This document shows positions 49,772-61,700 of a stretch of DNA of 64,000 bases, piece after piece. The position numbers and the translations under genes were made by a program. This stretch comes from Campylorhamphus procurvoides. Its lineage: Eukaryota; Chordata; Aves; Passeriformes; Dendrocolaptidae. The notes under the pieces are model-generated. The model searched no databases. It worked only from the letters and a program-made list of their open reading frames with translations, and was not told the origin of the DNA. The first letter of the stretch is position 1; the number at the start of each line of letters is the position of its first letter. The stretch lies in the NCBI GenBank assembly GCA_013396655.1, contig WBMV01008302.1, forward strand, positions 16,496 through 80,495. The letters are read 5' to 3'.

Positions 49772-52221
49772 GCCTCTAAAATAAAGTTGTACTACATGAA
49801 GAATGTATAAGACAATTTTTTGTATTGTCTAGTGTAGTGAAAACTCAAGAGAGGAACAAGCAGGCTTTATAAATACTATAAGCCAACAGTACAAATGAAA
49901 GAAGGGAATTATTTAGTTCTCAGAAAATAGGAGGTCAAGAAGAAAGGCTCTCAAGATAAGAATAGGAAAGCTTAGATTACAAAAAGCTCTTCACAGAGCA
50001 ATTAGATGGTCATATGTATGTATCTAAAAAGAATTGGAAAATACATGTTTTGATTTTTTTTCAAAGTTACTGTTAGAGTAACTATGTCAGAGCAAACCCC
50101 TGTTGAAAATTGACTGCACTACCACAGAATGAGACTTGCTCTTGGCTCATTGAATTAATAAAGGCAGCTAATTGGGAAATAGCTCTGGTGCCCGGGTCAC
50201 TCTGTACCCACTATTTTACATCTTTTGCAAAGTAGGCATAAAAATGCTAATATGCAGTCAGAATAAAATGCCATTATTCTAGCTGCAGTGAGCTTCACAT
50301 TTATTTTACTGTGTTGTCAATTTCTGCATGTGGCAGGATCAAATCCACTTCTCTTGCTGTAGGTATTTAAGTAGAGTTTAAAGAAAACAGAAAATGTCTT
50401 TGTCAGAAGGTCCAGACTGTCCTTTAAATATATGGGAAAAGGACTGAGTGATCTCAGTCCTGACATTGGTATCTATTCTTTTACATACATCATTCCTCTT
50501 CCCAGTGAAGTCAATAGGAATAATGGTTCCCCCTTCTACACTTTCTATGGATCACATGCCAAAAGCATATGATGTGGTTTACTTTGTTAGTTTTTTCATT
50601 AATATCTGCAATGTAATCAGTAAAGTCAACAGGATTCTAGAACTAGGGCATAGAGTTTTATTGGACAATAGAATAAAGAATTGGAATGGGTTCACATTTG
50701 TTAATTTGTTTTCTCCACATGGACAGGTCTTGTAACAGCACTTCAAATATAATATATTTAAATAGTTACTGTGTCAGAGCTTTTTTTGGTTTTCAGAGAA
50801 AAAGTAGCTGATGTTCTTTTCTAAAAAAGATACACGATTAAAATGTGGGTTTTAAGATGAAAAACACATTTCTTGTCGTAGCAATATAATTTCAAGGAAG
50901 GTCAAGCTTTGAGATCAAACTAATTGGTAAGATTCATTCAAATTACTTACGGATTGTCACAGTCAAAATCTGTTTCCTTACATTAGAATGACATTTTCCA
51001 TCCTTTAAGTTCTCAGTGGAACATATATAAACTTTGATGACAGTTTTCAGAAAGCCTACAAAATACACATCTGAGATGTGGATATAGTCCTAAATAATTT
51101 TCAGAACTAGAAAATGTAACAATGTAACATTAGGCCATTGCAAGGTAACAGTGCCAATTGCTCAAACCTGTCCCTTACAAAGTTCAGAAGTGTGACTGAT
51201 AATGATTAACTTAATTGGCTCTGGAAAATTTCCAAAGACTTTCACATGTTTCTTATGCAAAAGAGACAAAACCCACAACTATTCCTACTTTCCTACGTTC
51301 ATGATAACTATCTAGAGTTCCTTCTGCTCCAGAAGTGTTTCTGGAGAGCATGTTGTACAGATACATGAAATACCTGACTGAGCTTACTCCAAGTTTATTC
51401 TTATGTAAATAAAATCTGGAGAATCTCCTCAGAATAAAGCCTGTCTAAATGAAACCCAGAGTAAAGCCTTAAGAAAGTCCCTCCTCCCATTAAACTCCCT
51501 AGATCAATCTTCTATTACTGTTCAGTTCAGATTAGTCAGTGTATTGTTCTAATAAATAATTCCTTAATTGCACTCATTAAAAATCCTAATAACTTTACAG
51601 CATTATATGAAAGACTGAAAGTACATATTTCAGTCACATGGAGTTCAAAAATAAGAACATCCTAAGGACACTGTGGGCATTCATCAGATTAATGAAGAAA
51701 GATAAACACAGGCATATATCATTATCCACTTAAATGCCATGACCCCATCTGTAAACTAATGAGAATTCATTACAAAGATACTAGAGAAAAGCAGATTACT
51801 TTGGATTTATGGCAAGGTAAACCTGGTTTTTTTATTGTCTGTTTGTTTGTTTTCAAAATCCTTACAAATGAGCAGCCGTTACCTTCTTTATTGTGCTCTT
51901 GTAGGTTTCCCTTCTCTATGAAGTTGAAAAGATTAATATTAGAAACCTGATTCAGATCTGATTGAATCTATCAATATGCTTTTTGAAACACCTCAGCTTG
52001 AAGCCAGGGGTGCTTCTTCATTTGCATTCATGCACAACCTTAGCAAACATCAACTGGTCATGTAGGATAAGATTTTCAAGTGACCGCTGATTATATATTC
52101 CCTTTAACATGTATGATTTTTCTGAAAGTGTTTAGCAATGACCTGAAAATTATGAAGAAGGGCTGGAAGAGACTGTGGAGGGGACACACAAAACTGGGAC
52201 AACCAGTAACAATAGCCTGGA
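49772..52221. other. non-coding stretch, nothing recognised
   Basis: AT-rich unique DNA with T runs near 50050 and 50780. CCCAGTGAAGTCAATAGGAA at 50502-50521 resembles the ancient palindromic repeat motif seen at 39262. ORFs are at most 95 codons and featureless. Confidence 0.45.
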
Positions 52222-52438
52222 ACCACAGAATCCTTATGATTTAAAAAGACCTTTAAGATCATTGAATCCAACTTAACCACTGTTAAGTCCGCCACTAAAT
52301 CATTATGTCTAAGCTCCACATCTACACTTTTTGAACACCTCCAGGGATGGTGACTCCACCACTTCTCTGGGCAGCCTGTTCCAATGCTTGACCACCCTTT
52401 CAGTGAATACATGTTTTCTAATATCCAATCTAATATGG
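52222..52438 (-). mobile_element. CR1 LINE 3' end
   Basis: The tail is on the left (ACCACAGAATCCTTATGATT), followed by GATCATTGAATCCAACTTAA. On the minus strand the ORF2 C-terminus is clear: [20 protein letters not shown] followed by [15 protein letters not shown]. It is a 5'-truncated inactive copy. Confidence 0.94.
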
Positions 52439-54842
52439 CATCTAGAGAAAATATGCAAACTGAAATGAGTTAGGAGTCCAGTGTGAGGTTGCATGCAGTA
52501 CTAGCATTTTTCAGAGCATCCAGCCCTTGCACCAGCATTTCTTATACCAAGTTTAAATAACAAGTTAGTGGGTTTCATAGTGAAAATTCTGACTCTCCAT
52601 TTGATCAGATGTAAGGATACAGGAGAATGTGTGAGTGAAGAGGAGAGTTGGAGGGAAAGGTATTTTCATCTTCTTTCTGCCCCACCAGATCTTTACATTG
52701 ATCATTATCATGAAATTTGAGTTTCTTGTGAGATAAACTTGCTGAACTCTATGGGTTGTTTTGGTATCTCAGACCAGGAAGAAGAGTGTGATGTCCTCTG
52801 AAGCAAGTGAATGTGCCTCTGAGGCAGCTGAATGTGTTTCTATGGGAAACTATGAGCCTACAGACAACTTTGGAACTCAGAAAGCCTGACCACTGACTTC
52901 TATGCTGGTAAGGCAAACACAGATTCCATGTTCATACAAGAGGTCCCTGTTGGACAGGGGCTCCTTACTCTTGTTAGCATGCTACCACCTAGATGCTGTA
53001 AGGTGTCCATCAAGGTCTATCAGAGTAAACCTCATTTCAGTAATCCCTGCTGAAGCACAGTTAAGAACTTTAAAGCACTGCTGTAAATTGCAGCAGTCTT
53101 GCAGCTTCTGTAAATTGTATCTAAGTTGGGCTGAATCAAAAAGCTGCAAAGTCTCCTTGTGTTCTGCTTTCTTAAACCAGGAAGAGGTTCTGATACTTGT
53201 TCTAATTCTTCTGTCTTAAATAAAGGTATCATGGCACAAAGAAATAGGACAATATACCTTCCACAGAAAGCATGGAAACCTTTAGCCACAGCATGTTTCC
53301 CCAGTCAGGTCTAAGCCTGTACATGTTTCCTGCTTGGTTATGACTGCAGTCGGCCCTCTTATCTTCACCCCATACTGAGGTGTCTTGTTAAGAAAGAGGA
53401 CAGCTCAGCAGTTCAAGTCCTCACTGGTGAATAGAAATTTTGCTGCTCCCTGTCAGTTTGTTGTACATGACAAACAAATTCTCTTGCCTGCAATATTCTG
53501 GCAATGAGTACTTTTTGCAGATTTATTAAATGGTTCAGCTTTGCTCAGTCTATTAATCTCAGCAGCCATTTATTGCTTCATATACTACAGTGCATTGGGG
53601 ATTATCTCTTAAGCACTGTGTGTAGAAAGCATGTAGCAGCAAGATACAAATCTTGTGTCTTGGAAATGCTTCTCTGGAAATTAAGAAAAGCAGCTGTCAG
53701 TAAAAGCCAGCGTGGTTTATATTGGCACTGGATACCTCAACCTTTTGTCATCAGTACTGCAAGCTCCAATGTCCTACGTAAGTGATACTAACTCAAACTC
53801 TGTGGGTTAACACAGTGTACTGCTGCTGCTACACACTTACTTGTCTGTTAATTCCCAGTGATACCTGACCAGTGGAAAAGGAACTTAAAACATTGCAAAC
53901 TTCCTAGAACCCGAGTAATTGCTGTTGTGTGTTGCCTGGAACATTCAGCCTCTTAATTCAGTGAACTCTTATTGCTGCCTACAAATGTTGCAGGTACCAT
54001 TGTTATGCAAATTAAGCATATACTTAAAGGTAATATGTGCATCCTAGTGGACTAATCAAACATATATCAGCTATGTAAGCAGTGAGGTTACCAGCATGAA
54101 GAAACCAAACTTCCTACTTTATCCTGAGTCTTTAAGTACATTTTTTCTTTTGTCCTGCAAAACCTGATCCTTAGCTAATAACATTGGCTACAATGGAGCT
54201 GTGACAGTCCACAGCAGCAGAATGGTGAGTTCTTGGCTGTTCAGTCAGTTACTGACTTTGAGACATCATCTCAGGACTGTCACTGTCTAAATTCTTTCCT
54301 TGACTGGATGCTTAATACTGCATTGTCTTTCATTTCAAAAATGCAAAAATATGCATCAAGATGAATTCCCTCTGCACTGAGTTTATAATATAGTTAACCA
54401 GGTTGTGCTTACATTTCTAGTTATTTGCATAGATTCATCTAGCACTTATTTGAGAGAGCTTGATACTCAATGAGGCACATGCACAGAGGGAAAAGACTGA
54501 CCAGAGTGTTTTGATGCCCCTTGCTTTCTGGCTGCTGTGTTTATCCTTCTCTAACACATTGGTATTTAGGTGATTTGTCTATTTATGCTCACTTTTTCTC
54601 CCTTTGTGCATTCCTAAGTCCTTGAATCATTGCCTTGCTATCCCAACAGAGCATTTCGCTTATCCTACCTCTAGCCCCTATTTCTGATGGGACATATTTT
54701 CCAGACTTGAGCCCCTTGACTTATGGGAAATGATGGAGTAGAAGACAGAGGATAGTTTTGATGCTGAATATTGCATGAGAAGCATGATTTACAGGGTGAT
54801 TTGAAGTTCTCTGGAAACAGCATAGACAAGATCAACAATTCT
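52439..54842. other. non-coding stretch, nothing recognised
   Basis: AT-rich unique DNA. The ORFs at 52902-53219 and 53504-53785 have no recognisable domains. No transposon signature was seen. Confidence 0.45.
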
Positions 54843-55160
54843 CAGTGCCTGGCCAGGCTACAGTGAGAGTGTCCTGACAATCTACTCTGGCAGTGACATG
54901 GCAGGAGATTAGGACATCAAGGTGACTGTGATGTCTTCCAAGAGCACAAACAGGAATTCTTTGTCTCTCAGAACAGTGACATGCTTTTCTCTCACACCAA
55001 CCTGGGCACTGGGCCCTGCAACTCTGCTGCCTGAGTGTTCTGGGTCACCAACAACCCAGCTGAGAGCTTCTCACTCCTTAGACAAGCAGGAGCCTTAAGT
55101 GGCTAATGCCTGTTTCTGCCTTCACCAGTGCATTTTAAAGTTTTGTGTGGTGGTCACATC
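54843..55160 (+). pseudogene. possible degraded gene fragment, fibrocystin-L/CEMIP-like (weak)
   Basis: The frame starting at 54843, read through several stops, gives GHQGDCDVFQEHKQEFFVSQ, then SDMLFSHTNLGTGPCNSAA, a stop, VFWVTNNPAESFSLLRQAGA, LSG, a stop and CLFLPSP. Proteins of the G8/PbH1 group (PKHD1L1, CEMIP, TMEM2) have an FW(V/I/M)(T/A)NPNN motif followed after about ten residues by AG and then GFWF. Here FWVTN is followed after 11 residues by AG, then a Gly and a decayed aromatic segment. The four in-frame stops show it is not functional. The match rests on few residues and memory, and may be chance. I see no intron-exon boundaries that prove a processed or unprocessed copy. Confidence 0.25.
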
Positions 55161-55556
55161 CAAAATAGAAGCCATCAATGCACTGTGTCTGTGTTAAGAA
55201 ACCTCAGAGAGAATCTGGAGAAAGACATATCTCCAGAATTTCCCAGGATTTTGAGCAGTGCCACAGGTCATTGATGGGGATGAAAGAAAAAACCAGAAGC
55301 AACAAATAAACCTGAAACCTGTGAACCAGCCTTTTTAGTTTTGCGAAGTCAGCACCTCTAACATCCCTTAGAGGCAGGAGGCTTAACCATTTCACAGTTT
55401 TACGTGAACCGAAAAGTAAAAGGTGAAACAAAGTTCAGGGATCTCTGGGGAGTCTACAACTCTCTGATACAAAGAATGTTTCTTAGACAAGGGAAAGTGA
55501 CAGATGAGTGAAAGTAAAAGGGGCAAGAGCAAAGGGAAGAATGTGTAGAAGTGCTT
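55161..55556. other. short non-coding interval
   Basis: Unique A-rich DNA between the possible gene remnant and the microsatellite. A 75-codon minus-strand ORF has no features. Confidence 0.45.
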
Positions 55557-55788
<232 letters not shown>

Positions 55789-58700
55789 GAGGGTTTCAGT
55801 CTGACCTGGCTGCTGACAGAAAACAGCTTCAAGATAATGGAGCAGTCTGGCCATAACAGGGAGGGCAACCAGTGGTCATGGAGAGAGTGTGACAGCACAG
55901 GGGCATTATCAATTGGTCATTATTACTATGGTTAACAATAGACAGTCAAGGCTGCCATCTCCTTACCTCTGGCATCTCAAAACTAATATCTATGACAAGC
56001 CCACATCCTACCAGTTCTTCCTAGTACTCACTCTACCAGGACAAGGCATTTATCACTTGGCTACCCCAGCCACAACATATCTCAGTCTGATGAGATCAAA
56101 CTGCTCCTAAAGGGTACTATGAATCTGATACAGATTTCTCGATAAGAAAGACTGTTCACCAAGACTCTAAGGCTAACCCCCTTCATTTTCTTCTTTTTGT
56201 AGTACAAAACGACCTCAAAAATGTGTGTATGCACCTTTAGTGATATTTGTGTTGATGCACATCAAGGACAACAGAATCTTATTTTATCTATGTAGTGAAG
56301 CTACATCTTGCTTACTGATTGTCTTCTACTTTTTTCTCATCAACTGTTTCTAAAATTCACAACAAAACCATATAAATAATGAAGCTGCAATTCTGAAACT
56401 GCACTGAGAGTGCAGATTGAAATAAAAGTAAAATCTTACTGAGGGAAAAAGTCTGGACCCCTTCCAGAAAACCTTACTAGGCCTGCCAGTGAAGGCTCTC
56501 ACACAGATCATCCACTTTGTGCTACAGGTAAACAATGACTGACATTCCTGAAGGCACATGCAAGCTGCAAAACGGTCCCTCTGAACCATCATGCAGAGCC
56601 CCTTGCACCTAGTGGGCTGGTGTGCACTGTCCCTTTTAAACACTGACATGGACACGCAGAGCACACAATAGGAATGCTTGCCAGCTTAGAATTTCCAAAC
56701 TGTATTAAAAAAACAATGTGTTCCCTCTTTGTGCAGCTGTGCCAGGCATTTCAGACTGCATGCTGCTGGCAGCTGTTGTTCAGGAGAGCATCTCATGGGC
56801 TGTTCAACCTGCCCGAAAGTCTTCAAACCTCTGTTGAGCAACCCTGAGCTATAATCTTTGGTCTCAGTAGTATGCAGGATATAGCACTACTATAATTCCT
56901 AGGGAGAAAACCTACTGTCATGCTGTACATGCTTCAATAACTGTGATGCAAGGTTGTGGTTTTTTATGTCCAAGGAAAGGTTTCCTTCATGTTGAAAAAC
57001 TTCTGAAACTTCAGAGCTTTTTTTTTTCCCCTTCTGGTTTTTATTAGGAAAAACAGATAACAGTTTATGAATAACCACTCTCAGTCTTTCCCAAACAGAT
57101 TCACATTGCTGTTGCTATCAGGTGTAACAGTTAGCAGAGAAATATTTTCTCTGTTTCTGGACTCTGTGGGTTGGTACAGAGACAAAGAGTATGTACTGAA
57201 AACAGGGAACAGCATTTTTGCAGAGCTGTCTCTAACTTCCCGTGGCTGGACAACCCTTACAATAGGCAGAAAAGATACCTCTTCATGGCAGCATGCAACA
57301 CATCCACACCAGTCCATTCAGTGTCAATCTCCTTGTAATTAATTAGAAGCAACTACACACTGTGAGTTACTCCTGTCTTTTTTTTTCCGACAAAATAGCC
57401 TTTGACAGTCTGAAGTCATTCAGACATCACTGGTCATCCCAATTCCGCTGCAAAGTTCCCTCCAATCAATCTTCACTTCTGCCTGTACAAGGTAAATCAG
57501 TAGAAACTAAGATAATGGATACATTTAACAGACATAAAGCCAAAGTATGACACACTGGGGAAAGGTTGAGGTGCTTATTATAAATGGAATTTTTGAGTTA
57601 CCAGTTTGTTAGAGCCTTTTTAAAAGTCAATGAGCATGTAAAGAAGTGTGAATTATTTGATACAGTATAGTTTGCCAAAGTTTCAACAAGCTTCTCAAAG
57701 AATCTAAGCCTTTTGAGGAGAGAGAAGGTGTCCTAATAAACTGTCTCACACACATATCAGTTAAACGTGGGAATAAAATACAGGTAGAAATGGCCAGGAT
57801 TTGCAGCAGAAAGTTGGTGACCAGATACTGCTATGGAAATCTATATGATGAGGCTTGTGCTGTACCAGATGTTTAAAAGCTAGATAGCAAAAGGTTAGAG
57901 TGGGAGGTTACAATGTCTGCAGAGCAATGTATTCAGACTAAAGCTGACAGCCAAGATGCGCAACAAGGATTCTTGTATTTTAAATGGTGACAAAATAGCA
58001 CATGAAACAGTGTGAGTACATACAATGAAACACCTATCCACTGTAACACATAGATGAACGATATATTAATGGGACACAAATTAACTCCCGCCAGGAAAAT
58101 GGATTTGGAGCAATTTTTCACATTCCAAAAGAGCAAATTGCATATCAAGTATTGTTAGAAAAAGGAACAGAAAAGAGGAAAATAACAGTAAAAAAGGTCA
58201 TATAGTTGTAAAAGCCTATCATGCATTCCCATCTTGACTACAGCACATGCTTCTGATCACCTGCTTTCACAAAGAGCACAGGAGGGAAGGGGAAAGATTC
58301 CAGAACAAAAAATGCATAGAATGGCTCCCACATGACAGCAGACTAAATATTATGGGAACCTTCAGCTTGCAAATGGTTTGCAAAAGGAACAGTCTTTCGC
58401 TACTTTTCAAAATTCAGAGCTCTAATTTCTAATAAAGTAAATGAAGGGCTTTCGTCCATTCAGAACTGAATGATGACCCTTAATGACAAAGGATATTGTG
58501 CAGGTGAAAAGCATAAACAGTTCTAAAAAGGAATTATGAAGATAATGCAAAATAGACCTGTTAATGTTATTTAAAAAGGTAGTTTATATACAGTCTCTGT
58601 CGGACCGGAAATTCCTTATAAGGCCTTTTTCAACATATGTGCCCCATTTCAACATTTTAGGTACACAGTATTGAGCTAGCCAGAGCTTTGACCTGCTCTA

Positions 58701-61700
58701 CCACTGAAGTGCTCCTGTTCTTACATTCCCTAATCCTGGGAAGAGCCATGCTCAGTGTAAAGTTGTTCAGAGATAAGTGACACTTCTTACTCTTTGCTTT
58801 CTTACTCTGCTGCTGTGGAGCTTTCCCTAGTGCAGGTCTCTAGAAGACTTGAGTCAAGACTGAAATAGGACAGTTGAACCTGGGGGTAGTGGAATAACTC
58901 AGATGCACTTTGAGGTTCCTTGCAGACCTTGATTTGGCAAGCTCCACTGCAGATAACCTAGAAGATGCTGTTGCCATATTCTGACTGCTCAGGAACAAAG
59001 AACCTGGGAGAAGTATGTCCTCTATCTGTCCACACCAGTGACTATTTTGCCCTGAACAACAAATCCACAGTCAGATAGCAATGAACTCATGTGGCAAAAG
59101 ACTAATCATGGGACTTTTACACTTGTGTGTCAATTTGCAGTAACCAAGAACAAAATATGCTTCTAATTCCATTGACACAATCCCAAAAGGCTCTGTGTCC
59201 CCCATCAGTCCCAAGGAACATGGCATTCTAGTTCACAGCACTGAGGAAGTACTCAGAAAGAAATCACCACCACAACAAAACAATGGTTTACAGCAAGATG
59301 AAAGTCCAGAGCTTCTTTCTCTCTACTTATTTCAGAGCAGATTATGTGAAGCAGTTAAAGAGAAGCATCTCGTTTCAGTGGAAAACCTCTCACGTGGAAA
59401 AATTCTGAGCGTGAAATTAACCTGTGGAGTTTTTTTAATTCCAAAGTTTTCCCCTGTCAGATAGTCCCCCATGAAGCTTAAGGCCATCTAATTGTTTTTA
59501 TTATCATCATACTGACACTATAATATTGTAGAGGCAACTAGATATTCCCATTAGAAAAGATATCCTTTATGTATGTGTCAGGACTGCACAAAGCCAAGGG
59601 CTATACTAAACTTATATATTAGGACAACATGGGGCAGAAGTTTTCATCCAGGATGGTAAATCTAGTCCAATCTTCAAAGATAGATCATACTTCAGAAAAT
59701 GGTGTATGAAGGAAGAGTCAAATTACATTGGAGAAGCTTCTAAATATTGTTCTGTGTGAATGAAGTGATTGATGGTCTTGCTATTTCTCCCTATACCCCA
59801 GCAGATCTCACAGTTGATAACTACATTTTGTTCTTCATTAAAATGGTAAGCCCTGACTAGAATCTTTGCCTGGCTAACGGCTCAGACAGACAACATTTCA
59901 CAGGATTAATCACTCCAAAGTATTCAAAAGCATCTCCAGTATTGTTCAAAGGGGCTGTTTTGGGACAAGAAAGCAAGATGCATGGAGGAACAATCTGTAT
60001 AATCTATCTCTCTGCTGGCATTATCTGAGCTGCCCTGTTATAAACCCAGAGTACATGGCTAAAATTCCTTATCTCTATACTGTTGTGTCCATATCACTTA
60101 GGTGACACAATCATATATATTCATGCCAATAACACCAACTCAGCAAACCAGTACTGTCCATTACCAAAAGCATTAACACCCTCTTATTTACCTACAGGCT
60201 TGGTTTTGCTGCCTTGAATCCACAAGGCAATATAATAGCTGCTGCTTTACTGTAAAGAAAACAGTTTAAAAGTGATTAATCTGATGAACATAGTACAAAC
60301 TCAAATAACCTTTTTCCAGCTGTTTACTGCACTTACAGAAGTTAAAAGTAAGAGCTGAAAGGAAGGCTTAGATACCTGAAGAACAGGAAACTGAAATTGA
60401 TTTAAGCATGTTCCTCTATACAGTAAATGAGTACATAGACACGGTGTCACTGCTCTTAGGCTGACAGCACTGACAGTAGCACTCTTCTGGCCCCAGCTTT
60501 GTAACCTGAAGATCTTAATGTGGCTCCTTGTGTGTAACAACTCACTGGCATGAGGGTCCCATCCCAGATCAGCACCAGATACAACCAAATAAGTGAGTGC
60601 TTCTCAATCTGTGTTGGTGTAAAATCACCAAGGTTTGCACAGTCCAGCTTCAAACCAGCTGCATGCGGACACCTTTGGCCAGGTGAGTCTGAGGAGTCCC
60701 TTTGCTAGCTCTGCTCTCAAGTGGGAAGCTCCATTACAGGAGTAGCGGTATCTTGGGGAAGAGAGTCATCTGCAAAGAGAGTGCAGCTCAGCCCTGTCTG
60801 CAAAGTCTGTGGTCTCCAGAAGATGTAGCAGTAACACACCATCTTCATTGAGGGGAGGAGGTGTTTAGGAGCAAGCAAGCATGAGCAAAGCCACGAAGAG
60901 CATTAATGCATAAACTGGACAAATCCCTTAAAAACTGTGCACACACAAGAAGATTCTCACAGCTTCCTGTGGGATCTGCCTTTCCTGCCAAGTCTGTTGC
61001 TCTTGGATAGTCATGATTTAAGTCAGCAGTGTTAATTTAATTATAAAGGTTCTGGAGATGGTGAGGAAGGGTATGGTTCTCATGAACATTAAATGCCATC
61101 TACTTATACCCAAGAATTATCATTCATATTTAAGCAGGTCAGTCTTTAAATCACTTTTGTTAGTCTGTTTGAGTTCTGATCCTTTAAGAAACACCTTACT
61201 TTTGCCAGCCTGCTGAAGACTCTGGTAGTTATAAATTTTTACAGAGAGATCACAGAACGACATGATTTAAAAAACATTCTGAAGTCTGTGTTCCCACATA
61301 CCTCAACTTACTCAAGTAAGCTGTGCTAAGGTTTTGTCTTTGTGTTAATATGATTCTAATATGAAATAGACTAATACTAGCCTAGGCCTAACATTATTAA
61401 AGCCTGTTATTTCTTTGCTTGTCCTATTACCTAATTTATAATTCACAGTGGGTAGTAACCAAAGTTCCTGCTGGGACATTTTTTGGAGAGCATTTTCTTT
61501 GCTGCCCATTTGCTTTCCTATAGTCAAATGAGGTAGGGCTAGATCTGCCAGTCAATTTTCAGCATATTATCGGTCACCACCTCATGTTTAGAGATGTGAT
61601 TGATTTGAAAAGGACTGTCATTTCAAAAGAGATCTCACTTTGTCAAATATTGGAAAAGTTTACTTGTTTTCTTGAAACACAATTATCCTCGTATTTCTAG

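Noticed and set aside
58880..58945. CTTTGAGGTTCCTTGCAGACC, like a CR1 3' UTR
   Set aside because: Isolated short similarity. No ORF2 part or terminal repeat adjoins it.
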